Assembly (NCBI RefSeq): GCF_008831285.2
Contig: NC_045139.1
Location: 9,146,204 to 9,210,203 of the forward strand
Length of the DNA: 64,000 nucleotides
Source: Nymphaea colorata
Lineage: Eukaryota; Streptophyta; Magnoliopsida; Nymphaeales; Nymphaeaceae
Direction: 5' to 3'
Part shown: positions 46,187-59,826 of the stretch, in pieces
Layout of the letters: each line of letters opens with the position of its first letter
Position numbering within the stretch: the stretch's first letter is position 1
Notes under the pieces: model-generated
The model's database searches: none
The model's input: only the letters and a program-made list of their open reading frames with translations
What the model was told of the DNA's origin: nothing
Program-made: the position numbers and the translations under genes

Positions 46187-49100
46187 CCTATGCCCATCTG
46201 CCACGTGGGCTGCAGAGGATCATCACGAAGGTTGGGGCTTAATAACCCGCAGGAAAAAACTTAGGAGCGACAGAGATTTGCGTTTATTAATCAAGGTCTT
46301 CCCTTAATAAGCTGCCACGTCAGTCCACTCTATGCAAATTAATGAAGATTTTCACGGAGCTCGGACTATCTTTTTCGTCTGATATCTCGAAAAATATCCC
46401 TTCCTTTTTACACGGCGAAATGGGGCCCAAGATATTTTCTCAAGAGCGTCCGTTCGGGCCCACACACGAGGCCTTCCGTTTTGGGTTTTGTAAAAGAGAG
46501 AAAAAAAATATATTCTTATTTTAAAATATTTTTTTTAACATGGAAAATATTTTGGCAGCGCTTGAATAACACTTTAAAAAAAAAATCATTTTGTTAAAAC
46601 TGAGCCTTTTTGTAAACTTGGTTTAACTTAGATTCAAAAGTTGGTTTAGATGTTTGAATGATAAATGAAAAACTTAGATTTAGTGGTAAAAATCAATTTT
46701 ACCTTAAAAACTTAAGGAAAAACAGGTCTTTCATGTAAACCAAAAAACTCAGTTTTCATTTCGAAAAGTGCCCTTCAATTAATTTTGGCCTTGAACACAC
46801 ATTCTCTAGTTAAAGAGGTTTTTTCTCTTAAGTTTCTATCATTTTAAAAACAACAGCTTTTGTCGGTTATTCAAATTGCATCAAAATTAAAAGAAAAAAA
46901 AAAAGTAAGTAAAAGAATAATAACTTAATCACAATTAACCAAGGAACCGAATTATGGACGGTTCTAGTGAAATTCGTTTGTGGACAAGTTTTCTTGAAAA
47001 GCTTGGTCGTTTTCAGAGACTATTAGAGAAAACGTGACACCAAGGCTTACTAGTTACTAAATGCCAAAGAGAACAGTAGATTCTCCAATAATTTACAAGG
47101 CCTGCACATGTAATAAGTTTTTACAGAAGGCCCACCATTAGTTTGTCAGTTGTTTCTTTCGACTTGAATTTATTCGGGAAATCAGCTTGGCTGGCCCCCC
47201 ACGTAAGAATCTCCTCGTCCATTTCTTTTGGAAGCCTTTGCGATAAATTAAGTGTCATTTTATTTATACAAAAAATAAGCGAAGGTATTTTTGTTGGAGA
47301 GTTGTACAAAAGTAAGGTTTGTATCAAAATAAAAATCTGAAACTTTTCATTAAATTATGAAAAAAAAATGTCACGTAAAAATTCGTTTCGTTTCCTTAAC
47401 GTGTCAACTTCATTATGAAACCAAGTTCTTTGATGGGCAAACAATTAGAAGTTTTTTTTTTCTACAAAAAAAAAGCTTGGATTACGTGCCCTATAAATTT
47501 TGGTTTACCATATTTAGCAATGAAATATTTCTTGATAGATATGGTTTTTCGAAATCCCATTACGTACCCCAAGCCCGATATATGTTTCCCGAACTGGCCG
47601 ATTTGAACCGAATGGTAAGTCGATTCTATTCAGTAGCTGATTCAATGGTCTCCCATCTTACTTCGCTATTTTTAAATCAATTCTAAGATTTTGTATTTTA
47701 ATTCATTTTATAAAAAAATTCATTTTTTGAATAATTTTTGTAAGAAAATTTGATTTTTGTACTATCAAAATTTTGATGTGTTAGGAGCTGTTCATTTTTT
47801 ATTACTAAAAAACATTATTAAAGTAAAAAAATGACTAACTCTTCCATATCTATAAGGTTAGATTGCAAAAAAATTGCTTTAATAATTAATTTTAGTGGGT
47901 TTGGTTTTCATCCCTTACATAAATGGTTCGGTATACAACCTCAATTTGACAATTGTTAGCAAAGTTTAGCACTGTGGTGGGAAATCTGGAAAAAGCTAAA
48001 TATGAAATTGAAATTTAAGGGGAAAAAAAAAAACAAGTCTTTATTGGAAAAAATTCCAACTGATTACAGACAGCAAAATATTTCCAAATACAACCAAACA
48101 CTTGCATGTGCATCTCGGCAGTTGTACAAAACTAATGAAATCAATCTCCAACCAGCCATAGCCTTATATAGGAGGCAGTACTGCGCACCATGTTTCATGA
48201 GCAGAAGCCACTATCTGTAAAGTGATCAACAGCCATAATTCCTATGCCTTTATATGGTTGAGAAATGTGGCAAAGTCATGGGCATATACTACTAACTGCC
48301 ATCCAAGTTGTCCAATTCAGCAAGAAAGTTAAGAATGCGGTTGCAAAGCCTGTGAAAAATTTTCTCACATTAAGTAGAAAGTGTCCCGTTTTTTCCTTAA
48401 ATGCGTAGGCTGGTGCGTTGTTGAATTCTGCAACCAGTGCAAGAGTGTATCTGTAAAGCCTGTGGAAAGCTTTCTCAGCTTGGAAAAGGTAAGCCAATGT
48501 ATAAACGACTCATTCTTTTGAAGATGAACCATACAGTTTCTTTACATTCTCACGACTAAAGGGATCACAGAAATCTTGTTTGTAAGTTGCGTAGTTGCAG
48601 TGGCTTTTCTCCATTAACCAACCACACTTTGCGAAAGTAAATCATTCTCTACTGGGTATTACTTGTTGAAAGGTGATGCCAAACGTGAGGCGGCGAACTA
48701 TTTAAAGAAAAAGATCGTCAGGTTCACAGTTCCAAAAAGGGCACTCAAATTAAGGTGTCCATGTTCCTGTTATAACGTTCATGTGAAGAATGCGTTGTTT
48801 CTTTTACCTGTGGCAAGAAAAGAACAGTGGAATCATGTTCATCGGGTACTTGGGGATTTTGACAAGAGAAATTAAAGTGAACAGTTGATTGTGAGAAAGG
48901 TATAATTCTTTTAATTTCTTCCTGTTAACTACATCCAACTCCTGTAGCTGCATGTCCAGCAAAAGAGTTATTCCAGTGAAAAAGAGAGTGAGAATATTGT
49001 TGCTTGCCTTGCTGAAACGTCAGTACTGAGCCTCTGATCTTCAAGGCTTCAAATGATATTTAATCGAAATTTTACAAATAACTGCCAAAATTTTGATACA

Positions 49101-49250
49101 TTTTCAAATAACACTTAACATGGAAAAATGACGAACAACTGCCTAAGTTCATAAAATAATTAAAACAAACGCTCCATAATGGAAACATTGGGTTTATATT
49201 TTAAAGTTCCATTTTACTTTTAATGAAAAAATATGCACCATTAAGTGATG
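46187..49250. other. Intergenic region upstream of GWD3
   Basis: No gene seen. AT-rich. 47780-47880 resembles 56470-56600 (shared ATTATTAAAGTAA-type and TTAGATTGC words), suggesting a dispersed repeat. 48280-48490 contains two partial copies of an AAGCCTGTG-AAA-TTTTCTCA segment. Confidence 0.5.
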
Positions 49251-49252
49251 TC

Positions 49253-49600
49253 AGGATGCTCCTTTGGCTGATCTTTCTATGATCAGATTCCAAAAAAAAA
49301 AATATCTGATTGAGAAATCAGATCATTTAAGAACTGACATCCGATCGAATTTAGATTCTCAGATATACAATAATCCCATTGGATTCAGATCTGATTTAGT
49401 TTTTAAATAAATATCCTATCCCCTTGCATTTACATTTTTAAAATCGTCTACACTCAGTTCAAAATTAGGATTCTGTTTCAGATATAACCTTTTTATGTTT
49501 TTATTTGAATCTATTAGAACTCGAATAAGTGTATATCCAAAAAAAAGTAGATACGATTGTGGGTATTATCTGATTCAAAATCAAATCCTTGACATCCCTA
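49253..49600. mobile_element. ATCCGATT-word block, copy 1
   Basis: Rich in GATCAGAT/ATCCGAT/GATTCAGAT words. The right end is TTGACATCCCTA, identical to the right end of copy 2 (52866-53264). The left end (GATGTCAGGATG) is degenerate. Confidence 0.45.
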
Positions 49601-49891
49601 AAGCTCATGTAGGCCTATCTAACTCCATCGTTGTGTTTCACAGTCTACTGTCAAAACACGCCATTCTGTCAAGAAAAGAACAAATTTTATGCCCATTTGA
49701 AAGAAAGAAGACGAGCATAAAAGTATATCATGGAACCTGGCCAACATCAATAAAGGTCACTTGTTAGCTTATTGCATTTTTAATTTCGAGTCGAAGTCCA
49801 ATCCTGCCTCCCTGATAACATTGCTTGTGTTTTCGCATATGAAATCTTTTGACATTGTATTTCTAGAGCACTTCTGGCAGTAGCATCTACC

Positions 49892-50906
49892 CAGGGGCGG
49901 AGATAGATTAATTTGAAACTTTGAATTTACGTGTTGAATCAATTGGTAGACCTGACTTAAGTTACATGAAGGAGCCCCACGAGACCCGAGTCACTGCCCC
50001 AAGACCAACTGAAAATTTGTAAACCACATATTTAATGCCCCATGAAAAAAAAAAAAAAAAAGAACTCTAGATGCCGCTAACCTCCCTCGGCTGTATGATG
50101 ACTGTGCTGGCCAAGATGCTCTCAATGAACCATGGCAAGATCGGGATATTTATATTAAAAAAATCACATCCATGAAGGTCCTTTGGCAATAAGAACAATA
50201 ACAAACTGTTTCATGAATCTACTACTTTATGTAACAGGCGGCGCGGACTTGCAATTGGTATGGTTAATAACAGTAACAGGAGGTTCAGAAAGACGTAGTT
50301 TCTTTCTTTTATCTACAAGATAGTAGACATCTGAACATTTCGTCTCTAATTGAACAACAAACTGTGTCATTGTTCGGCGGCCACATTGAAAAGGTATCGA
50401 TCCACACACACATGTTGATTCTAAAATGCTCATAGTATTTAATTTGTGCATCAAACTTTCAATGATTCTTTTTAACTATACAACTAATTCGGAATGTTTG
50501 AGTTCTTGTGTGAAGTATTCAAATTGAAAAAACTGATCGCCGAAGTAGCCAAATAGCACTAAACAGCTAAAGGTAGTGTGGCCAAATTCATCAACCTATA
50601 GGTCTACATTATATCAGATCGATCAGGTTCAACATCTATGCCGTTTGATTTATGCAAGAGAACAAGCATACAATGATTTTTAATTTAGTTTTGAATTATT
50701 GCTAGAATTCACACTGAATTTATTACACTGTTAAAATTTTGAAGGGGGGGGGGCCTTGGGCCAATGAAAAAAAAAATTACATTGAAAAAAATATAATTTT
50801 TTAATTGTGTCATGTATTTTTTAGATTTGAATTCAATCTGGCCCTATTCAAATCTAGAGGTTGAACTGTCGGCTCGCCCCTAAAGAAAATCTTGACTCCA
50901 CCCCTG
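49892..50906. mobile_element. hAT-like non-autonomous element
   Basis: A 1015-bp segment with ends CAGGGGCGGAGATAG and (reverse complement of right) CAGGGGTGGAGTCAAG. CAGGGGCGGAG-type ends are common in plant hAT elements. No clear 8-bp target duplication (CATCTACC against ATCTTCAT). Contains one 75-codon minus-strand frame (50227-50454) without recognisable family. Confidence 0.5.
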
Positions 50907-52865
50907 ATCTTCATAAGATTTATAAAGAAATTTGTTTAAAGTACGAAGCAAACAGTCATGATTTCAATCAACTGAAAAAAAAAAAAAACTACTAATACAA
51001 GGAACAAGTGTACAGTAGTTGTCACTTCTGAGACATCCGACAAAGTGGAAAGTGTACAGCAGTTAACAACAGTTAAATAACGGTAACCTCGATTCATAAT
51101 TCAAATTCAGATCGGCACACGTTAATGAATCAGTTTATTTTGTCACTTTAAATTGCCAAAATTGTTTTAGACCAATGAATTATTCAATCCGTCGAAAATG
51201 TTATTATGCATTCAAGTAACAGATTCTCATGATTGATTTCAATGTTCTAAACCATCATCACGACTGCGTATCTAAATAGACATAAGATTTTGGGAAATTA
51301 ATCGCTTAAAATTTATAATTTTATAAGCTATATGCAGTTCATGATCAGGTCAAGTTTCAAGAACTGCAGTTGATTCTGGTTTCTAAATTCGACATTAAAG
51401 CTTCTATGTAATATGTTGTGACAAAATTTTGATCTATTATTAGGTCAAAGTTATAAAACTCCATAGTTAACAACAGGACCGAATATATTTTACGACTCGT
51501 GCAAAGAGCTGGTGCCCATAAAGCTGAAACCATGGCTGTTTGCACTGCGCTGCTCGACCCCTTGAAGCTCTGTTGAGGGTAAATGTATTCATTTCTCATT
51601 TAAGTGGTAAAAGATCAGTTGGAAAGCTGGCTTGCTTGGAGTTATTGTGAAAATAGCGTGCTTTTTGCCCATGCTTTATCACATTCATTGCTCAAATATC
51701 AACTTCAGGCAAGCACAATAAAAAAGTGAATATCAAATTCAATTATACCTCATTGTGCAGGTTTGGCCTGAATGGATGTAAGAGCTAAATTCCCTCGAAT
51801 AGAAACATATAAAAGGAGATTCGTGCTTCTAAAGTTTCTTGGAGCATTCTTTAAAAAAAAAAAAAAAAACTTTGGGTTCTGGGTAATGCTTACGGTGGTA
51901 TGCTAACACCATAAAATTGATTCAAGAAAGACACAACCTTCTCTCCCACTGACTTCCATCACCCAAACTTTATATTAAAAACTATACAAGAATGAAGTCC
52001 TAACTTCATCACCATATGTTTGATGAGCATCAGGTGCCGATGCAAAGTATTCTTCTCCGAAAAATGACTAAGCACATGGAATGACAGATTGACAATGTTA
52101 ACTAACTTTAAGATTTGGAGAAGCTATTCAAGTTATGCCTCCTAATCCGATTCAAATCCCCACGCAGGGATTTTTACATCTTAGTTGGATTATGTTCAAA
52201 TTTTCAATGTTCTGTATTTGGGTTCTATCTTCAATCAAATAGGAATACCAAAAGAAACTCGCTTTACGATTGAGCAGTACAATAAAGAACTTGAATCCTC
52301 CATTTGCAGCCATGGGGGATTTAGCGGTGCTTGGCACGAAAAGGCAGGCGTCCAAACACTTATTCATGTGTTGATTTCAATGTATTCTTGATCCCAACAA
52401 CTTGAAGATAGTTAATGACTCATATTCTTTGATTGAGAATGTGAGTGGCCAAGCTTCTTTGATTGTCAAACTGCATCCCTCTATAATTTTTCTTTGATTT
52501 TCGTATTCTTTAGCACCTTCCAATAAATAAAGATGCCAATTTTAGAGTGGCGAAGTTCAATGAGGGCATTTACTCACGGGCCTGTGCTTACTAATTTTTC
52601 ACAATTCCAGATTATTAATGCACTTGTGCAACATGGGTATTTCTTTTGCTACACAATTATGAAAGTTTTTCCTGTCTTCAAATATTTTGTTTTCTTTAGG
52701 TAATTACTACATTTAAAAATGCACTCACATATTTAGATGTACCTCGTCTGATCACCTAGTGAAACCCCTAGCTAGCTCCTTGGAAAGTGGTTGAATATTT
52801 TTTTGGTCTTCCTTCCCTTCAAACAACCCAACCCCCAGTACACCGATCTACTACCCATAGATTTT
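50907..52865. other. Intergenic region, nothing identified
   Basis: AT-rich, short unrelated frames only. No repeats with recognisable ends. Confidence 0.5.
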
Positions 52866-53264
52866 TAGGTATGTCAATCAGATATTCGACCAAACTGACC
52901 TGAAAAAAAAAAATTATCCGATTAAGAAACCAGGTCGGATTTGGATTTAATAAATTGCATCCGATCAGATTCGGACATGAACTTGGATCGGATTCATTTT
53001 TAAACAATATCTTGTATCTAATGCTACTATATTTTGAAAATTGGCTAAATCCGATTCAAATTTGGATATAAATATAAAAAATGAATTGGGATCGGATTCG
53101 GATTGTAAAATCGAGCTTCAGATTCGGATATGACTTTTCTTTATTTGTATTCAAATCCGGATTTAAATCCAAATATATGAATATCTGAAAAAAGTGAATA
53201 TGATCAAGGGTATATATATATATATATATAAATATAATCTGAATCCCACCCGTTGACATCCCTA
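52866..53264. mobile_element. ATCCGATT-word element, copy 2
   Basis: A 399-bp block dense in ATCCGATT/GGATTCGGAT/AAATCCGAAT words. Ends: left TAGGTATGTCAAT, right TTGACATCCCTA (reverse complement TAGGGATGTCAA). Flanks CATAGATT (two bases outside) and CATTGATT agree at 7 of 8 positions, possibly an 8-bp hAT-type duplication. Confidence 0.58.
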
Positions 53265-53654
53265 CATTGATTCAGCCAAAGTACTTGAAGCGTTACATTT
53301 ATTCATGAGCTATGATGGAACACCAAGCTTACAGACTATCTTCACACCAGTACCCACCAAGGCTCATTAGCTCAGCATTGATGCCAAGGATTTTTCATCT
53401 TCTTCCCATTCATATGTAGATTTCTTATCATCTCTCGTTTCAAGCAATCAACCTTCCAACTTTGTTGAGGATATACATGCAATCTCCTCATTGGCATAAC
53501 GCCAAGGCCCAAGAGGGAGGAGTGGATTTAACATGCTCCAACAGGGCCGACATGATATTCCCTGCTATCAAAAGATCTTTGGACACTTATAGGTAGCATC
53601 TTTGGACATATAGAAAGAATTCTAGAGGCCCAAGGTTAATGTGAGGATGGAAAT

Positions 53655-54015
53655 AAGGATGTAACTAATCCGATTGAATCGGATATAATGTTATTTTTAA
53701 CCACATCCGCTTTTTTGGATATTCACATATTTGGTTCCAGATTCAAATATAAAGAAATAAAAGTTATATCCAAACCCGAATCTAAAATCTAATTTTACAA
53801 TCTGAATCTAAGATTTTCAAAATGGAAGATTATTGAATATGGGATATTTATTCAAAACTAAATCTGATTTGAATCAGAATATGTATGCACATCCATTCTG
53901 AATCTAATTGGATGTCGTTTCTAAATCCGAATCAGATCTGATTTTTTAATGGGATATTATAGTTTTTTCCATATCCGATTTTTTTCAAACAGTTTGATGA
54001 GATATCCAATGCAAA
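53655..54015. mobile_element. ATCCGATT-word block, copy 3, inverted
   Basis: Dense in ATCCGATT/AATCTGAATC words. The left side reads AAGGATGTAACTAATCCGATT, which corresponds to the reverse complement of the right end of copies 1 and 2. Right end uncertain. Confidence 0.42.
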
Positions 54016-56597
54016 TCAGGCCCTAGATGGAAAAAGTGAGTTATCTCATTGTAAAGAACTACATAATAGGAAACATGCCAAATGCCAGCAAGTTCTGTAT
54101 TTCATTTTCCCTGGGCATAGCTCAAAAGGGTGAGCGTGGGGCACATAATGTGGCTCGTAATCATGGAGGGCTATGTTCTTGTTTCATAAGGAGGTGCAGA
54201 GGCCTATGTGCAATTGAAGCACATAGAGATTTAACTACCTGCTATGTTTAGACCCTTGGGAAGGAGGGTGGCTTGGGCTCGGGCAGTGGGATTAAGGCTC
54301 TCGCTCACCCGGTACGTTCTGTATTTTATTCTCAAAGGGCCAGAATATTATTATATGGTTGATCATTTGCCAGAGAGTCTTATATCTAGAAATTTTAAGT
54401 CTTGCAACCACCCTCCGTTCTAGAAATGAAAATTCCCAGCTTGGATTTCCCAATGCATCAATCTAAGCGAGGGTGGCGTCTATCTGGCCTGGGGGGACGA
54501 GAAGAATCATGTTGATTGCATCAAGAGAAGAAAATTCCAGATTAAGTGGAACAAAGCAATCGAGACAACGACCCGCTTCCTTATAGTCAAATGGGCTCTG
54601 CTTCTAGATTGTGGGAGGAGACTCCGTTTCCCATGTTTCTGGCTGACAAATTCAACCTCTGTAAATTTCAGGTGCCCTGGTTCGCACGTATCCCTTTCAT
54701 GCCAGTTTACTGAACAAGTTTGGGACTTTCTTAGCAGCCAGATTTGACAAGAAAATAACACTGTCTATGTCAATTAATGAGCCTTTGAATTGGTGGTGGA
54801 GAGTGGAAGGGCCGGGAAGTTGACTTGGAAGACGTTGGCTGTTGTTCCTCGTGGACAGCGTGGCCCCTTTGAAAGTGTCGCAATGCAGCAATTCATGAAG
54901 AAGAACAGCAGAGGCTGAGTTTGATGTTTGCTGACATGATTTCATGAAGATACGCTTTCAGGTTAGCTGGTCTTCCAATTACAGGAAAGACATTTGTATG
55001 GATAAAAACGAATGTTAGACCAGATTTTTGGCCAAACATGGGGAGTTTTTTTCAAGCAGCTGTGACATGCAACTATGGCAGAACACAGGTGGCTTTCTCT
55101 ATTAATGTAAAGGAGGGCGGCTTTCTGAAGGTGGGTACTGTCTGTTTAGGCCCTCACCAAATGTGAGATGAGATGAATATTTTAAGAATTGTGTTCAACT
55201 GTTTTCCTGGTGTACACGAAGAGGTAATTGTAGTTATAAGCTCATGGAAATGAAGATGGCACATCAGATAAAAGAAAGGGAATCTCAGAGATTCAGGATT
55301 AGGGAATTCCATGCTGTAAGATTGTAGCTGGGATGTTTTTTCTGATGACAGGAAACCATTTTTCTGAAGAACATAATACAGAAACCGCTTAGCAGGGATG
55401 AAGAAACAGAAACAAAGCAAATTTGCCTTGTAAAAGTTACAGGGCAATGTTGTGAAAGTGATTTCAGGGCGTGAAAGGCGCGCTTCCCTTTGAAAATAAA
55501 AAAGATGCTTTGAAGTTCAACCATGGCGTGCTTGCCCGAGTGCATTTTTTTTCTAAAGAAGAACGTAAGTTTGGGAATGTGGTGTTCTGAAAAGTAGACG
55601 AATTCGCGTCATACAAAACCCGTTTGAAGTCTCTACCAGCACAAATTTTTGGAAAAAAACCACCCTTTGCCCGAAGACTTTTCTTCTTCTTACGAATTTC
55701 TTTATCGTCTCGTTCCCTGAGTTCATCCTTTCGCTACTTTTTTCCGTCTCTCTCTCTTCGGTTTTTGACAATTCCAACTCGGCGAGGTTCTCTTTCGGCA
55801 CAAACCTTTTATTGTATCTAGAGTGTAAATGTTGATGTTATATAAATGTGAATCGTATCTATATTCTTTAACAAGCGCAAAGTTTATAGATAAATTTGAT
55901 TATATAAATTTTAGTGAAGCATCTTTTATTGTATAATTCTAGTGTACAATTTACTAGAGGCAAAAGAAAGACTCCCATGCCATCATTTCATGAGGAAGAA
56001 GAAAGTGCAGGTGACGAAGAATTGATATCAATGATGATGATAACTTATTGTGTAACAACACTTTGACTGTCAGTTCTTTTGATGAACAAAACAACAGAAC
56101 GATTAATGTGTTTTATATAATTTCCCTTCATATAGTTGTGTAACAACGTCTGTCCTCGCCGCATAGTGTTTAGTTCTATGCGTCGCCAGTGGCCTTTTCT
56201 CTTTGTACATTCTGTCCACCGTTTTTTGTAATTTTGTTCATACCATCTTAACAAATTGGTAAGGGCCTAACCCCAGCAAGTTTGCATTGGAAATGATGAT
56301 GAAAAAATAGAGTAATGGTTCCTTTATTTGTTTAGATAACAAGCCTTTTCCCTTCAATTACACTATCTGTACATATACCTATTAATGTGTTGATAAACAA
56401 AAAAATAATATAATCATGCTTTAATTCAAGTCATTTTTATAAAAAAAAATTATCAGCAAAATTTTGTTGTTATAAGAACAGTTTATTTTTTGACTATTAA
56501 AAAAGCATTATTTAAGTAAGAAAACGACTAACTAAATATATTTTCTCAACAAATCACTCTTTAAGATCATGGCCATAACATTAGATTGCCAAAAATT

Positions 56598-56637
<40 letters not shown>

Positions 56638-56802
56638 AGAGAGAGAGAGCGAGGAGGAGATATTACTAATTAAATGCACGCCTTTGCTTTTTTGCTTACA
56701 TTTTTTTCCCTGTTCCTTATGAAGCATTGGCTTTTTACACTTCAAAGTTCCATTATAGCCTTGCCCTGCAGGCGTCGCTTTTGCTTTTAACAACATTTAT
56801 CG
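54016..56802. other. Intergenic region, no gene assigned
   Basis: 54260-55150 is slightly GC-richer with open pieces on the minus strand (54507-54761 and 54697-54945) that match nothing I know. A (TA)n array is at 56604-56634. The right part from about 56803 is the start of the duplicated aldo-keto reductase segment. Confidence 0.45.
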
Positions 56803-57286
56803 GAAGTCGAGTTTGCCAATTGTAAGAATGGAAGTATGGATTTGTCAAGTCGCGTTATAGGTCAGGGATGAACTTAGAGAAATCCCAACAGCATTTTCTT
56901 ACTTCCATTAACCCATATCACATACAGATATTCAGATAGCAGGTACAGAAAATTGGACAGTTTAAGAACAAAACCATCAGTACATCATTTTATTATCGTA
57001 ATGCAACAAAAGCATTGTCTACAACAAAAGGAAGATACAACAGTATTTCCCAATATACTAAAGCATTCAACATCAAAACCGTTGTCTATAATAAGAGGAA
57101 ATTACAACAGTTTTCCCCAGTATACTCAATACATTCCACATAATGAGTCACAGTGCTTTCTTTATTTATACCTCCACGAACTCATTTTCACCACACTTTA
57201 AGTACCATATTTTGCTTTATTAAAGTATTAAAATAGTCTTCAGATCATGCACCAAAGGATAGTTCAACAGCCACTTTGGAGTAAGA

Positions 57287-59740
<2,454 letters not shown>

Positions 59741-59743
59741 TGC

Positions 59744-59792
59744 TCTCTCTCTCTCTTTCTCTATCTCTCTCTCTCTCGCTCGCTCGCTCGCT
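59744..59792. repeat. CT and GCTC microsatellite in 5' UTR
   Basis: (CT)n followed by (CGCT)n on the + strand, directly upstream of the reductase start codon and downstream of its candidate TATA box. Confidence 0.9.
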
Positions 59793-59818
59793 CAATAGCT
59801 AGATTGGCTGGGCTTAGA

Positions 59819-59826
59819 ATTTATAA
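59819..59826 (-). promoter_or_regulatory. Candidate TATA box of the aldo-keto reductase
   Basis: Minus strand reads TTATAAAT about 80 bp before the ATG. The implied 5' UTR consists largely of GAGC and GAGA repeats (59744-59792). Confidence 0.55.

Noticed and set aside
45800-46264. 154-codon + strand frame
   Set aside because: Antisense to GWD3 exon 1 and 5' UTR; Arg/Glu-rich content follows from the polypurine strand.
54507-54945. Two overlapping minus-strand frames of 82-84 codons
   Set aside because: No family resemblance, no splice or promoter context.
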